Assembly (NCBI RefSeq): GCF_003851685.1
Contig: NZ_CP027727.1
Span: 2,232,001 to 2,296,000 of the forward strand
DNA from: Pseudomonas sp. R5-89-07
GTDB lineage: Bacteria > Pseudomonadota > Gammaproteobacteria > Pseudomonadales > Pseudomonadaceae
Reading direction: 5' to 3'
Length of the DNA: 64,000 bases
A program made the position numbers and the translations under genes. The stretch's first letter is position 1. Each line of letters starts with the position of its first letter. Below the pieces are notes generated by a model that worked only from the letters and a program-made list of their open reading frames with translations, did not search any database and was not told the DNA's origin. Positions 1 through 8,843 of this stretch are shown in pieces.

Positions 1-2
1 CC

Positions 3-284
3 TTGATGGGCGATAAAAAAGCCAGGGGGATGCTGCTTCAGCGTTTGATCGAACCGCTGGCCAACCGAAAGAACGGCACCATGCTTCTGGAGACGGTATG
101 CGCATTATCCAGCGAAGGCTTTCAACTGGCCAACACTGCCAAAGTGCTGGAGGTGCATATCAGTACCTTGCGATACCGTTTAGCCCGCATTGAGAAACTG
201 TTGGACATCTCGCTGGAAAATCCGGAGTCGCGGTTTCAAATTCAAGTCGCTGCAGAAATGTATCGCTTGGAGCATGACGAGTGA
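3..284 (+). CDS. PucR/CdaR-type transcriptional regulator, C-terminal fragment
   Basis: Only the last ~93 residues are in the window; the gene runs in from the left edge. They form the C-terminal helix-turn-helix seen in PucR and CdaR-type activators: a leucine-rich helix, then an LANTAKVLEVHISTLRYRLARIE-like recognition segment (residues ~43-65) and a short closing helix. In the family this domain binds DNA and the missing N-terminal part senses purines, sugar diacids or aromatic acids, so the effector cannot be guessed. It converges on the HAD gene, and a hairpin overlapping the HAD stop probably ends its transcript. Family call is good; target unknown. Confidence 0.75.
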   Translation: MMGDKKARGMLLQRLIEPLANRKNGTMLLETVCALSSEGFQLANTAKVLEVHISTLRYRLARIEKLLDISLENPESRFQIQVAAEMYRLEHDE

Positions 285-396
285 GAAACCGCATCGGTTC
301 GGTATCGAGAAAGGGCAGTCATTCACCCTGGGCCTCGTTTCCTATGAGACGTTTGACGCTTGGCCATGACGCTTTTACTCGCTGCATGACAGGGGA

Positions 397-1140
397 TCAG
401 ACAATCACGCTGTCTGTCTTTTCCGAGATCAGTTTTTTATGGCTCTCAACCATTTTTGCCAAGCTGATAAAACGAAAATTATAGGTGGCTTCAGTGGCGG
501 GTACATGAATCGCGCCAAAGCCTTCTTTGCCGTGGCGACGATGGATCCATGAGCTCGCAAGTCCAGCCGCGTTGGCCGGTACGTGGTCGTGATACAGGCT
601 TTCGGCGACGTGAAGAATGGATTTTTTTTCAAACCCCATTTTCCCCAGGGCGTCCGTCAAGTAAGCAAAGTTTTTAGGGTCCGGTTTATAGGAACCGACG
701 TCTTGAGCTGTTACGACGCAGTCGAATTCAACGCCCAGTTTCTCTTTACTGAACTCAAATTCACCGCGGTCAATGTTGGATAAGATGGCAAGCTTATGGT
801 ACTGCTTGAAGTAGTTGAGCGCCTTGATCGAATCGGGAAACGGTGGCCAGTGCTGGACGGACGTTCCGAACGCCTCGCGCTCTTGTTCATTGATCTCGAC
901 TTTCCATTCTTTCGCAATACGGTCGTACACTTTGCGCAAAATATCTGAATACAGTGCCGTCGGCGTGGCTTTTTGCTGCGGGGACTCGTGCCGACCGAAC
1001 ACCTCAAGAATTTGATCGCGAGTAAGGGTTTTTCCCGAGCGTAGTACCAGCGGCTTCAGTGCATTGAATATGCCACTTTCCCAATCGATCAGTGTGCCGT
1101 AGCAGTCGAAGCTAAGGACCTCGAAATCTGTCAGTTTCAT
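397..1140 (-). CDS. HAD superfamily type II hydrolase (2-haloacid dehalogenase-like)
   Basis: 247 residues, cytoplasmic, typical length for L-2-haloacid dehalogenase-like HAD enzymes. Motif I is [11 protein letters not shown] with the nucleophile Asp12 and the type II hallmark D-x-Y-G-T. Motif II is LSNIDRGE, motif III contains KPDPKNF, and the distal acidic motif is [10 protein letters not shown] followed by a SSWIHRR segment. The family hydrolyses small organic halides or phosphates; substrate cannot be read from sequence, and many chromosomal members are not true dehalogenases. The start has an upstream purine-rich stretch (GAGGTAGAGC before ATG). It stands alone, with a 410-base gap upstream. 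Confidence 0.85.
   Translation of the reverse strand: MKLTDFEVLSFDCYGTLIDWESGIFNALKPLVLRSGKTLTRDQILEVFGRHESPQQKATPTALYSDILRKVYDRIAKEWKVEINEQEREAFGTSVQHWPPFPDSIKALNYFKQYHKLAILSNIDRGEFEFSKEKLGVEFDCVVTAQDVGSYKPDPKNFAYLTDALGKMGFEKKSILHVAESLYHDHVPANAAGLASSWIHRRHGKEGFGAIHVPATEATYNFRFISLAKMVESHKKLISEKTDSVIV
398..420 (+). terminator. Probable intrinsic terminator of the PucR-type gene
   Basis: CAGACA (398-403), a 7-base loop, TGTCTG (411-416), followed by TCTTTT. It is a short 6-bp stem with a T-rich tail on the plus strand, and lies over the last codons of the convergent HAD gene. Confidence 0.5.
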
Positions 1141-1550
1141 GCTCTACCTCTCATTTTTAGGCAGTGGGAACGGTCTTTGGCCAGCCTCATCCTGAAGTTG
1201 GTGCCATCTCAACAAAGCCCCCTCTGGCCGAGCATACCCTGTCAGTTGGCTCACATCATCTGGTGCACAGCTGCGCGTGAGGGCTGCCTACGCTGCACGC
1301 GCCCCGGACCGGCATTTGCTGTGCCTTCAGGCCGGCCGCTTGTCTTTCTTTTGCACGGACCTTGATCCCGGCCTTGCGCAAAAAACACATAACCCAGCAA
1401 GTCTTGAGACTCATATGCGCACCCTCACTTCGATGGTGGTTGTCGTTGAACGGGCAAAGGTACTAGCGGGTCATGATAACGCTGCGTGTTTGAAGGTATT
1501 ACCTAGAAATAATAGGAAAATAGAGCGATTTTTTCCCTTGTCTCGCGTGA
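1141..1550. other. Gap without a convincing gene
   Basis: 410 bases between two minus-strand genes. It must hold the HAD promoter and the end of the RND transcript. Two open frames cross it (1177-1365 and 1277-1609, plus) but lack ribosome binding sites and family-like sequence. The last 60 bases before the RND stop are AT-rich (polyA/T runs near 1507-1540). No clear terminator or operator seen. Confidence 0.5.
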
Positions 1551-4500
1551 TTATGGCGTGCGCTCGCTACCCGATTTACCTGACGCCAGGCGCTCGGTGC
1601 CTGGATTGAACAGCGACACGTAAAGCACAGGGATCAACCCCAGAGTCACCAATGTTCCCAGCGCGAGCCCGCCCATCAGCGTGATCGCCATGCCTTCCCA
1701 CAGTGGCCCGGCAAACAGCATCAGCGGGATCAGCCCGATGATGCAGGTCAACTTGGTCATGACGATAGGGCGCAGGCGTTTCACGGCCGCGTTCACCACC
1801 GCCTCATACACCGGCAGGCCAGCGTGGATTTCCGCCTCGATTCGTTCCAGCAGCAACACGGCGTTGTTGACGATGATCCCCGCCAAGGATAACAGGCCAA
1901 ACGTGGCCATGAAGCCAAACGGGTAGCCGGTGATCAACAGCGCGACCGCAACGCCAATCAATACAAAGGGGATTGCTGAGACCACGATCAGCAGCTTGCG
2001 GAACGAATTGAATTGCCAGACGAACAACAGCAGCATGGCGATCAATGCGTGGGGCAGGTACTGCAACAGCGCCTGGTTGGCGTCTGCCGAGTCTTCGATT
2101 TCGCCGCCCAACTCGATGCGGTAGCCCGGCGGTAAGGCCAGCGCAGCCACCTGTGGCGCCAGTTGCTCGACAATGGAGGTCGCAGTCAGCGAAGGGTTGT
2201 GCCCGACCACGGTGATGCTGCGTTCCTGATTGCGGCGGATCAGTGTGGAGGGTTCACTGGACGCGACGATGTGTGCAATGGCCATCAGCGGCAAAGGCGT
2301 CGAGCCGTCGGCCGGATAGACCAGAATGCCGCGCAGATCCGGCGAGTCGTGGTTGGTCGCAGCGGGTTCGCGCACCACCAGGGGTACGCGGGTTTCGTTA
2401 TCCTGCAGCGACGATACCTGGATGCCGCCGAAGTGCAGTTGCAAGGCCTGGGCAATGGCCTGGGTGTCCACCCCGGCACGGCGCGCTCGGTGCTGATCGA
2501 CCTCGACGGTATAGCGCGCCAGGCGTGTGCTCCAGTCATCGCGCACATCCAGCGTGCCCGGCACGTTACGCAGAGCCTTCTCAATCTGGCCGGCCAGCGA
2601 GCGCAGTAGGTTCTCGTCCGGGCCAATCACACGATAAATGGCGACACCGGCCTCGGTGGTTCCCAGGGAAAACCGTTTGGGCTCGGCGCGCAGCTCAGGG
2701 TGTTGTTTGAGCAGATAGCGACGCATATTGCCCATGACCGCTTCGATATCCGTCCCCGCCTTGACGCTGACGGTGAAGTAAGCGGTTTCCGGTGCCGGCA
2801 ACGGCGGGTTGAGGCCCAGCACGATACGCGGCCCGCCATCGCCCACGTAGCCGATGCTGTCGACCACCTGCGGTTCCTTGCTCAGCCACAGGCTGATTTC
2901 GCGCACGCTTTGCAAGGTACTGCGCGAGCCGCTGCCGGGCTCCAGGGCGATGGGCACCTGAAACTGCAACCGGTCCGACTGGGGCAGAAAGTCGTAGGGC
3001 ACACGCATCAGTTCGAAGAGGGCGGCGGCCAGTAGCACCAGCATGGCCATCAGAAACAGCGTCTTGTGTTGAAGCACCCGGCAGATGATGGCCCGATAAC
3101 CACGGTAAAAACTGCTGTTGTAGTTGCCCTCTGACGCTTCGCTGGGCGCAGCCTTGGCGAAATACAGGCACAGCAGGGGCGTAACCGTGATGCTCAGTAA
3201 CCACGAGCCGAGCAGGGTAAGTGCCAGCACGATGGCCAATGAGCGCAGGTATTCATTGGTGCTGGTCTGGCCAAGAAAGAACGGCGAGAAGGCCAGCACG
3301 ATCACCAGCGATGAGGTCAACAACGGTATTGCCAGGGTGCGTCCGGCTTCTTCGCAGGCCTGGCGCCGTTCCTCACCGGCCTGCAACCGGCGTTCGATGT
3401 CCTCGGCAATCACAATACCGTTGTCCACCAGCAAGCCGAGTGCGAGGATGATCGCGGCGATCGACACGGTTTGCAGCTCCACCCCCAGCATGCGCATGGC
3501 GATCAATGTACCCAGAATGGTCAGCGGTACGATGGCACCCACCACCAGCCCGGTGCGCCACCCCAGGAACAGCATGACCACGGCCATTACAATGACCACT
3601 GTCTCAATCATCACATGCTTCATTTTGGCCATTTGCTGATCGACCACATCGGCTTGAAACGTCACCATATGCGCCGAAAAGCCTAGCGGCAGTTGCTGTT
3701 CCAGCTGCGCCAAACGGGCGCGCAAGGCTGCGCCGAACTGATGAATGTTCTGCCCGGCAGCCATGGACACCGCCAGCACCACCGCGTCCTGGCCCTGGTA
3801 AACCGCGGCGGTCTGGGGTGGATCGGCGGCCATCACCGACACCTGCGCTATGGCACCTAGAGGTACGCTTTGCGCGCCGCCACTCGAATCAGGCAGTTGG
3901 ATGGGCAACTCGCGCAGTTGATCCACACTGAGCAGTTCGCCGGTCACGGTGAGGGTGGTGATCTGTCCGCCAATGTTGGCGACGCCAGCTGGCGCCAGGA
4001 CATTCTGTTGCTGCAATTGCTGGAACAGTTGTTGGGGAGACAAACCCAGGCCCGCCAGGCGCTGCGGGTTGAAATCAATCGAAAGCTGCTGGTCTTGGAT
4101 ACCGTGCAAGGTGACCTGGCCAATGCCGGGTATTCCCCCCAATTGATCGCGCAGGCGCTTCAACGGCCCGCGCATCTCGCTCATGCTGTAGCCCGGCGCG
4201 GTGACGGCAATGGAGGCGACAGCGACGCGCCCGAAATTGTCGTCGACAAACGGGCCTTGGGCGCCCGGCGGAAAGCCGGCACCCGCTTCGGCGACTTTAT
4301 TGCGTACCTGTTGCCACAGCACCCCGAGGTCCTTGATTTCATCGCGAGCCGTTACCTGGATCACCACGCTGCCGGGGTGGATGGTGGTCACGATGTTTTT
4401 GATCTGCGACAGCTCGCGCAGTTTTTCTTCCGTTGGACGCGCCAGCAGTTCTTCGGCACGTTCGCTGGGCAGCCCGGGGTACTGAATACTCACCAGTGCG

Positions 4501-4634
4501 TCGCGGATGGTCACCGAGGGTTCCTCCTGGGTCGGGAAGCTCAGGAACGTTGCCACGCCTGCCAGCAGAATCAGCAGGGCGGTGAACAGCGTCAGGCGGC
4601 TCGCACCCAAGGCGTGACGGGTCAGGTTGATCAT
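1551..4634 (-). CDS. RND efflux pump, inner-membrane permease
   Basis: 1027 residues, full length for the HAE/AcrB-type RND family. It has the usual plan: TM1 at residues ~10-30, a periplasmic porter domain, a TM2-TM6 block (~340-500), a second porter domain and TM8-TM12 (~860-1010). The FxSFPxxEEPxxxIRxA N-terminus resembles TriC/MdtB-like pumps more than MexB. In TM4 the proton-relay motif is LGLLVDNGIVIAED: the first Asp is kept, the second is Asn. It is the last gene of the OMF-MipA-adaptor-pump operon, and its ATG overlaps the adaptor stop by four bases. It should export a hydrophobic or amphiphilic compound using proton motive force; substrate unknown. Confidence 0.92.
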   Translation of the reverse strand: MINLTRHALGASRLTLFTALLILLAGVATFLSFPTQEEPSVTIRDALVSIQYPGLPSERAEELLARPTEEKLRELSQIKNIVTTIHPGSVVIQVTARDEIKDLGVLWQQVRNKVAEAGAGFPPGAQGPFVDDNFGRVAVASIAVTAPGYSMSEMRGPLKRLRDQLGGIPGIGQVTLHGIQDQQLSIDFNPQRLAGLGLSPQQLFQQLQQQNVLAPAGVANIGGQITTLTVTGELLSVDQLRELPIQLPDSSGGAQSVPLGAIAQVSVMAADPPQTAAVYQGQDAVVLAVSMAAGQNIHQFGAALRARLAQLEQQLPLGFSAHMVTFQADVVDQQMAKMKHVMIETVVIVMAVVMLFLGWRTGLVVGAIVPLTILGTLIAMRMLGVELQTVSIAAIILALGLLVDNGIVIAEDIERRLQAGEERRQACEEAGRTLAIPLLTSSLVIVLAFSPFFLGQTSTNEYLRSLAIVLALTLLGSWLLSITVTPLLCLYFAKAAPSEASEGNYNSSFYRGYRAIICRVLQHKTLFLMAMLVLLAAALFELMRVPYDFLPQSDRLQFQVPIALEPGSGSRSTLQSVREISLWLSKEPQVVDSIGYVGDGGPRIVLGLNPPLPAPETAYFTVSVKAGTDIEAVMGNMRRYLLKQHPELRAEPKRFSLGTTEAGVAIYRVIGPDENLLRSLAGQIEKALRNVPGTLDVRDDWSTRLARYTVEVDQHRARRAGVDTQAIAQALQLHFGGIQVSSLQDNETRVPLVVREPAATNHDSPDLRGILVYPADGSTPLPLMAIAHIVASSEPSTLIRRNQERSITVVGHNPSLTATSIVEQLAPQVAALALPPGYRIELGGEIEDSADANQALLQYLPHALIAMLLLFVWQFNSFRKLLIVVSAIPFVLIGVAVALLITGYPFGFMATFGLLSLAGIIVNNAVLLLERIEAEIHAGLPVYEAVVNAAVKRLRPIVMTKLTCIIGLIPLMLFAGPLWEGMAITLMGGLALGTLVTLGLIPVLYVSLFNPGTERLASGKSGSERTP

Positions 4635-5749
4635 TCGGATGTGCTCAAACGGCTGGAGGGCGAGAGCAGGTTGACGGGCTGGCCGTCAGTGAGAAACGCG
4701 ACGCCCGTGACGACCACTTGTTCGCCGCCCTTGAGGCCTTTGTCGATGGCGACACGGCCCTGGTCGATCAGGCCGATCGTGATATCACGTTGGGCGACCT
4801 TGCCCAGGGTTGGGTCATAGACGAATACCTGCACCTGACCGGCATCACCGCCCATGCGCAGGGCCTGGATCGGAATGGTCAGCGCGAGCGGAGCGGGGTC
4901 CGCCAATCGCACGTTGAGGCTTATGCCGCTGGGGAGCGCGAGGTCGTGGGCGTTCAGGTGAAAGCGTGCGCTTTGCAACAGACCGTTCTGCGCACGCGTC
5001 GACAAGCCTTCCAGTACCAGCGGCAGGGTGGAACCAGGCGCGGCCGGGTCGGCTGCGACGGCGTGGTCGCCAGGTTTGAGGCCGGCGGCCTGTTCCACCG
5101 GGATTTGCACGATGACCTGCAACGCGCCGCTGGCTTCCAGCTCCATCACCACTTGGCCTGCCGACAACTCGCTGTACAGCTGCGCGGGTCTTGCCACGAC
5201 ACGGCCGTCAAATGGCGCAATCAACTGGCCCTGGCGTTGATCGCGCCGCACCAGGTCCAGTGCCGCTTCATCGGCGGCCTGCTGCGCAACGGCCTGCTGC
5301 CAGGCTGCTTCGGCTTGTTCCACAGCGCTGGCCGCGACGCTGCCCTGGGCATACAGCTGTTGCTGGCGAACCTTGTTGCGCTTGCGCTCGCCGGCTTGTG
5401 CCACGCCAGCGAATAAAGTGGCCTGCGCCTGTTTCAAGCGTAACCGGACGGCGGCCGTGTCCAGGCTCGCCAGCACCTGGCCTTGTTTCACCGCATCGCC
5501 GACGTCGACATTCAACACCATCAATCGGCCCGCACCTTCAAAGGCCAGGGCAGCGCGTTGGCGTTGGCGAACCACACCCGTCAACGGCGCGGTGTCGGCC
5601 CCTGTGGCGTGCACGGTGGCGACTTTCACCGACCTTACGGCCGGCTCCGGCACAGCTTCCTCGCGCGAACAGGCCGCCACCATCAGGCAGACAACACCTA
5701 GCATCAGGGGATGGCCCCAGGGACGAAACAACTGAGCAAAACCCTGCAT
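4631..5749 (-). CDS. RND periplasmic adaptor (membrane fusion) lipoprotein
   Basis: About 372 residues from the ATG at 5749, chosen because GAGG lies nine bases upstream, it clears the mipA stop, and it gives a lipoprotein signal (MQGFAQLF...VCLMVAAC, lipobox VAAC at ~residue 27). The body has biotinyl-lipoyl halves (GDAVKQGQVLASLD and LIAPFDGRVVARPAQLYSELSAGQ) around a helical hairpin, then beta-barrel and membrane-proximal domains ending GEQVVVTGVAFLTDGQPV. It would bridge the pump and the outer membrane factor encoded three genes upstream. A longer frame to 5812 exists but would overlap mipA by 47 bases. Confidence 0.9.
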   Translation of the reverse strand: MQGFAQLFRPWGHPLMLGVVCLMVAACSREEAVPEPAVRSVKVATVHATGADTAPLTGVVRQRQRAALAFEGAGRLMVLNVDVGDAVKQGQVLASLDTAAVRLRLKQAQATLFAGVAQAGERKRNKVRQQQLYAQGSVAASAVEQAEAAWQQAVAQQAADEAALDLVRRDQRQGQLIAPFDGRVVARPAQLYSELSAGQVVMELEASGALQVIVQIPVEQAAGLKPGDHAVAADPAAPGSTLPLVLEGLSTRAQNGLLQSARFHLNAHDLALPSGISLNVRLADPAPLALTIPIQALRMGGDAGQVQVFVYDPTLGKVAQRDITIGLIDQGRVAIDKGLKGGEQVVVTGVAFLTDGQPVNLLSPSSRLSTSE

Positions 5750-5765
5750 GCCGGACGCCTCGTTA

Positions 5766-6578
5766 TCAGAAGGTGTAGTTGATGGCGAACATGCCCAGGC
5801 CGGCGCTCTCACGCCTGACCAGAGGGCTGTTGCGGGCCTGGTCGGCGTACTGGGTCAGCGTCAGGCTGGCGAGCGTCGACCAGTGCGCGTCCAGGCTGTG
5901 CTGCCAGTTCAAGGCGGCAGAGTAGGCGTAGATCCCGGCGTCGGCGTCGTATCGCCCGTAGAGCGAACGTTGGCTCTGTGCCTGGGTGACGCCGAAGAAG
6001 GTCTGGTTGTAGCGGCCATCACCGGCGTGAGCGTCGATGTCCAGGACCAGGGTGTCGCTGCCTGCGTGATACAGGATGCCTTCCAGGCCGAATCGGTAGC
6101 GGTTGCCGCGATGCTCGCCGGCCATGCGCAGTTCGGCTTCGCCGCTGACCGACAGCCAGTCAAGCAGTTGCTGGCTGAGGGTGAAGTCGGCGACGGTGGC
6201 GCCGTTGATATCGCCCATGCCGCTCAGTTCTCGATCTCCTGGGCGTGTCGTGCTGTCCTTTTCCTTGCGGCCCAGGTCGTAGTTGATTGCCGCGCTGGCG
6301 GCAAAGCCGCTGTCGGATTGAAACTGCACGCCGACGCCTCGGGTGGTGTCGGCAAACAGCACGCCGCGCTGGATGCTGAACATCGGCAGCACGAGGGCGC
6401 GGTAACGGTCGGCGCCCATGTAGCGCGGCGTGACGCCCATGCCGAGTCCCAGGGTTGCCGTGGTCTCGTCGGCCGCAGGGCTGGCATCGGCCGCCTGTGC
6501 GTTGGTCATGAGCGTGCAGCATGTAAGCAGGGCGGCGCCCCATAGCACGGCGCGGGTAGGGGGGGTGGTCAAGTTCAT
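5766..6578 (-). CDS. MipA/OmpV family outer membrane protein
   Basis: 270 residues with a Sec signal peptide ending near NAQAA (residue ~29) and alternating amphipathic beta strands closing on an aromatic C-terminus (FAINYTF), as expected for a 12-stranded outer membrane barrel. The LGLGMGVTPRYMGADRYRALVLPMFSIQRG segment is the usual MipA/OmpV N-terminal signature. MipA was first described as a scaffold for MltA in murein synthesis; OmpV members are also linked to envelope stress. Placement inside an RND operon, coupled to the outer membrane factor by an ATGA overlap, suggests a role in efflux or envelope damage sensing. That role is inference. Confidence 0.88.
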   Translation of the reverse strand: MNLTTPPTRAVLWGAALLTCCTLMTNAQAADASPAADETTATLGLGMGVTPRYMGADRYRALVLPMFSIQRGVLFADTTRGVGVQFQSDSGFAASAAINYDLGRKEKDSTTRPGDRELSGMGDINGATVADFTLSQQLLDWLSVSGEAELRMAGEHRGNRYRFGLEGILYHAGSDTLVLDIDAHAGDGRYNQTFFGVTQAQSQRSLYGRYDADAGIYAYSAALNWQHSLDAHWSTLASLTLTQYADQARNSPLVRRESAGLGMFAINYTF

Positions 6579-8056
6579 GGTGAAACCCTTTCTGCGGAGG
6601 AAAACAACGGTGCGCCGGACAGCGCGCGATACAGCGCCAGGCGGTTGAACAGCAATTGGTAGGTGGCCTTGCGTAATTCAGTGGCCGATTCAGCCAGGCG
6701 AATGGCAGCCGTCGGGTGCTCCGAACGTGCCGCCGCACCCGCGGCGATCTGCTGGTCGAGACGCTTGGCCTTTAATGCGGTCAACGCTGCCAGATCGATT
6801 TGCGTGGTGGCGTTGGCCAAGGCTTGTTGGCGTTGGCTCAACAGGTCGGCGATTTCGCGGAAGGCGTCCTGCACGGTCTTTTCGTATTGGGCGACAGCTG
6901 ACTGTTGGCGCGCAGTGGCCAAATCAAGGTTGGCCTGGTTACGGCCACCGTCGAACAGCGGCAGGTTCAGTTGCGGTGTGAACAACCACGCGCCGCTGCC
7001 GGATGAGAACAAGCTGCTCAAGCGTGGGCTGGCTATGCCTGCACCGGTGCTCAAGGTGATCGAGGGGAAGAACGCCGCACGCGCGGCACCGATGTTGGCA
7101 TTCGCTGCGCGCAGCGCTTCTTCAGATTGGCGCACATCGAACCGCTGCAACAGTCGCTGTGACGGCAGTTCGACCAGCCATGGCGGAGTGCCGAGGTCGA
7201 CGGCGGGGATTTGTGTGGCCTGCGTCGTAGGGGCGACCTGATAACCGGTGACCCATGACAGCGCCTGCAATGCGCGCTCATGGTCGGCGCTTGCATCCTG
7301 CAATTGCTGGGTAGCTCGATGAACCTCCAAGCGTTGGGTATCGACCGTGTCCTGGGCTACCAGGCCTTCCTTTTGCTGGCCGATGAGCATGCTCAGCAGA
7401 TGGTTTTGGTCGTCGGAAATGGACTGCGTGTCGGCCTGCACGCCTGCTTGCAAGCGCTCCTGCAAATACAAACGTGCCACTTCCACGATCAGCGCCTTGC
7501 GCGCGGCAAGGGCGCCGTAGTGCGTCGCGAGGTAGTCATGCTGCGCCGCGTCGGCCAGGCTGCGAACCCTGCCGAAAAAATCCAGCTCGAAGTCCGACAC
7601 GCCCACGGAGGCCACCGCGATGTCCTGGCCATAACGCTCGTCGGCAGCCTTGTCGTGCAAGTGCTGGCGGTTGCGTTGCAGCCCCAGTGCCACGGTTGGC
7701 CAGCGATCGGCGCGGGAAATGCCGTACTGGGCGCGAGCCTGCTCGACACGCAATAACGCCAGGCGCAGGTCCCGATTGTATTGCAGGGCCTGATCAACCA
7801 ACCGGGGTAGCTGCGCCGATGAATCCAGCCCGATCAGTAACTGTTTTTCTTCTTCGGTAAGCGCCTCTACCGCGTTGGTCATGGCCGATGGCGCGCCCGT
7901 TTCGGGGCCGCCGTGCAGGTTGTTCGGCACCGGCAGCGCGGGCGCCTGGTACGCCGGAGCCAGTGAGCAACCAGCCAACATGCCGACCAGCAGCAAAACC
8001 GCGCTTAGGCGTTCAGGCAGCTTGATAGGCTTGGACAGCGATGCAGTGGTCGGCAT
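6575..8056 (-). CDS. Outer membrane efflux lipoprotein, OprM/NodT family
   Basis: 493 residues. A lipoprotein signal (VLLLVGMLAGCSLAPAY, Cys at ~residue 30) is followed by two OEP repeats, each with long helices rich in Gln and Ala (for example LRLALLRVEQARAQYGISRADRWP and the repeat-like QANLDLATARQQSAVAQYEKTVQDAFREIADLLSQRQ near residue 380). It forms the trimeric outer membrane channel of the tripartite pump. First gene of the minus-strand operon, divergent from the response regulator across 97 bases. Confidence 0.92.
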   Translation of the reverse strand: MPTTASLSKPIKLPERLSAVLLLVGMLAGCSLAPAYQAPALPVPNNLHGGPETGAPSAMTNAVEALTEEEKQLLIGLDSSAQLPRLVDQALQYNRDLRLALLRVEQARAQYGISRADRWPTVALGLQRNRQHLHDKAADERYGQDIAVASVGVSDFELDFFGRVRSLADAAQHDYLATHYGALAARKALIVEVARLYLQERLQAGVQADTQSISDDQNHLLSMLIGQQKEGLVAQDTVDTQRLEVHRATQQLQDASADHERALQALSWVTGYQVAPTTQATQIPAVDLGTPPWLVELPSQRLLQRFDVRQSEEALRAANANIGAARAAFFPSITLSTGAGIASPRLSSLFSSGSGAWLFTPQLNLPLFDGGRNQANLDLATARQQSAVAQYEKTVQDAFREIADLLSQRQQALANATTQIDLAALTALKAKRLDQQIAAGAAARSEHPTAAIRLAESATELRKATYQLLFNRLALYRALSGAPLFSSAERVSP

Positions 8057-8126
8057 AGGATCGGTTCGCGAAAGTCAGGCGTAAGGCAATACTGGCAGCA
8101 GACTTTCAATAAACCGTTCGTGAATT

Positions 8127-8143
8127 ATCAAGGTTTCATCAAG
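8127..8143. promoter_or_regulatory. Candidate OmpR-type direct repeat in the efflux/two-component intergenic region
   Basis: ATCAAG occurs at 8127-8132 and again at 8138-8143, an 11-base period typical of tandem binding by OmpR/PhoB-type regulators. The second copy abuts the ribosome binding site of the response regulator gene (AAGAGG, 8141-8146), so it could mediate autoregulation. Suggestive only. Confidence 0.3.
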
Positions 8144-8153
8144 AGGCGTATTT

Positions 8154-8843
8154 GTGTCAGGGAAACGTATCCTTATCGTCGAAGACGATGCCGACAGTGC
8201 CAATATTCTGGAAGCCTATTTGCAGCGGGACGGCTTTGAGGTGGCGTTGGCCGAAGACGGCCAGCGCGGTCTCGACCTGCACAAGAGCTGGCGGCCCGAC
8301 CTGATACTGCTGGATGTGATGCTGCCGCGCTTGAGTGGCATCGAGGTGTTGTCCGCCGTACGTCGCAGCAGCGACACGCCGGTGATCATGGTCACGGCCA
8401 TGGGCGACGAGCCGGAAAAACTGGGTGCCTTGCGTTATGGCGCCGACGACTATGTGGTCAAGCCCTACAGTCCGCGCGAGGTGGTGGCGCGGGTGCACGC
8501 CGTGTTGCGGCGTACCGCGGGCAGCCAACCGGTGGAGCAACTGCTGCGCTATGAAAACCTGCGGGTCGACCTCATTGCCTTTACCGCTGCCATTGAACGC
8601 GGTGATGGGCAACCGCAGCTGTTGGACCTGACACCCACGGAATTCAAACTGCTGGTCACGTTGCTCAAGACACCCTCGAAAGCCTTCACCCGCGATGAAC
8701 TGCTCGAAATCTGCCTGCCGGACAGCGAAGCGTTGGCCCGCGTGGTGGACGCACATGTGCATAATCTTCGGCGCAAGCTTGAAAGCCAGGGCATCGCGGG
8801 TGTGCTGGTGACGGTGCGCTCCATTGGCTATCGGTTCAGGTGA
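8154..8843 (+). CDS. OmpR/PhoB-family response regulator
   Basis: 229 residues from a GTG start with AAGAGG seven bases upstream. The receiver domain has the acidic pair Asp11-Asp12, phospho-acceptor Asp54 (LILLDVMLP), Thr81 and Lys103 (VVKPYSPRE). A winged helix follows from ~residue 130 with the usual LTPTEFKLLVTLL and RVVDAHVHNLRRKLE elements, ending in VRSIGYRFR. It overlaps the kinase gene by four bases. Divergent placement suggests it controls the OMF-mipA-adaptor-pump operon, like BaeR- or CpxR-type regulators of RND pumps. Confidence 0.93.
   Translation: MSGKRILIVEDDADSANILEAYLQRDGFEVALAEDGQRGLDLHKSWRPDLILLDVMLPRLSGIEVLSAVRRSSDTPVIMVTAMGDEPEKLGALRYGADDYVVKPYSPREVVARVHAVLRRTAGSQPVEQLLRYENLRVDLIAFTAAIERGDGQPQLLDLTPTEFKLLVTLLKTPSKAFTRDELLEICLPDSEALARVVDAHVHNLRRKLESQGIAGVLVTVRSIGYRFR

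Noticed and set aside
1277-1609. 110-residue plus-strand frame in the first gap
   Set aside because: No Shine-Dalgarno site, no recognisable sequence, and it runs into the RND gene antisense.
3870-4820. Plus-strand frame of 316 residues opposite the RND pump and adaptor
   Set aside because: Antisense to well-conserved genes; Gln/Arg/Ala-rich translation with no family match.
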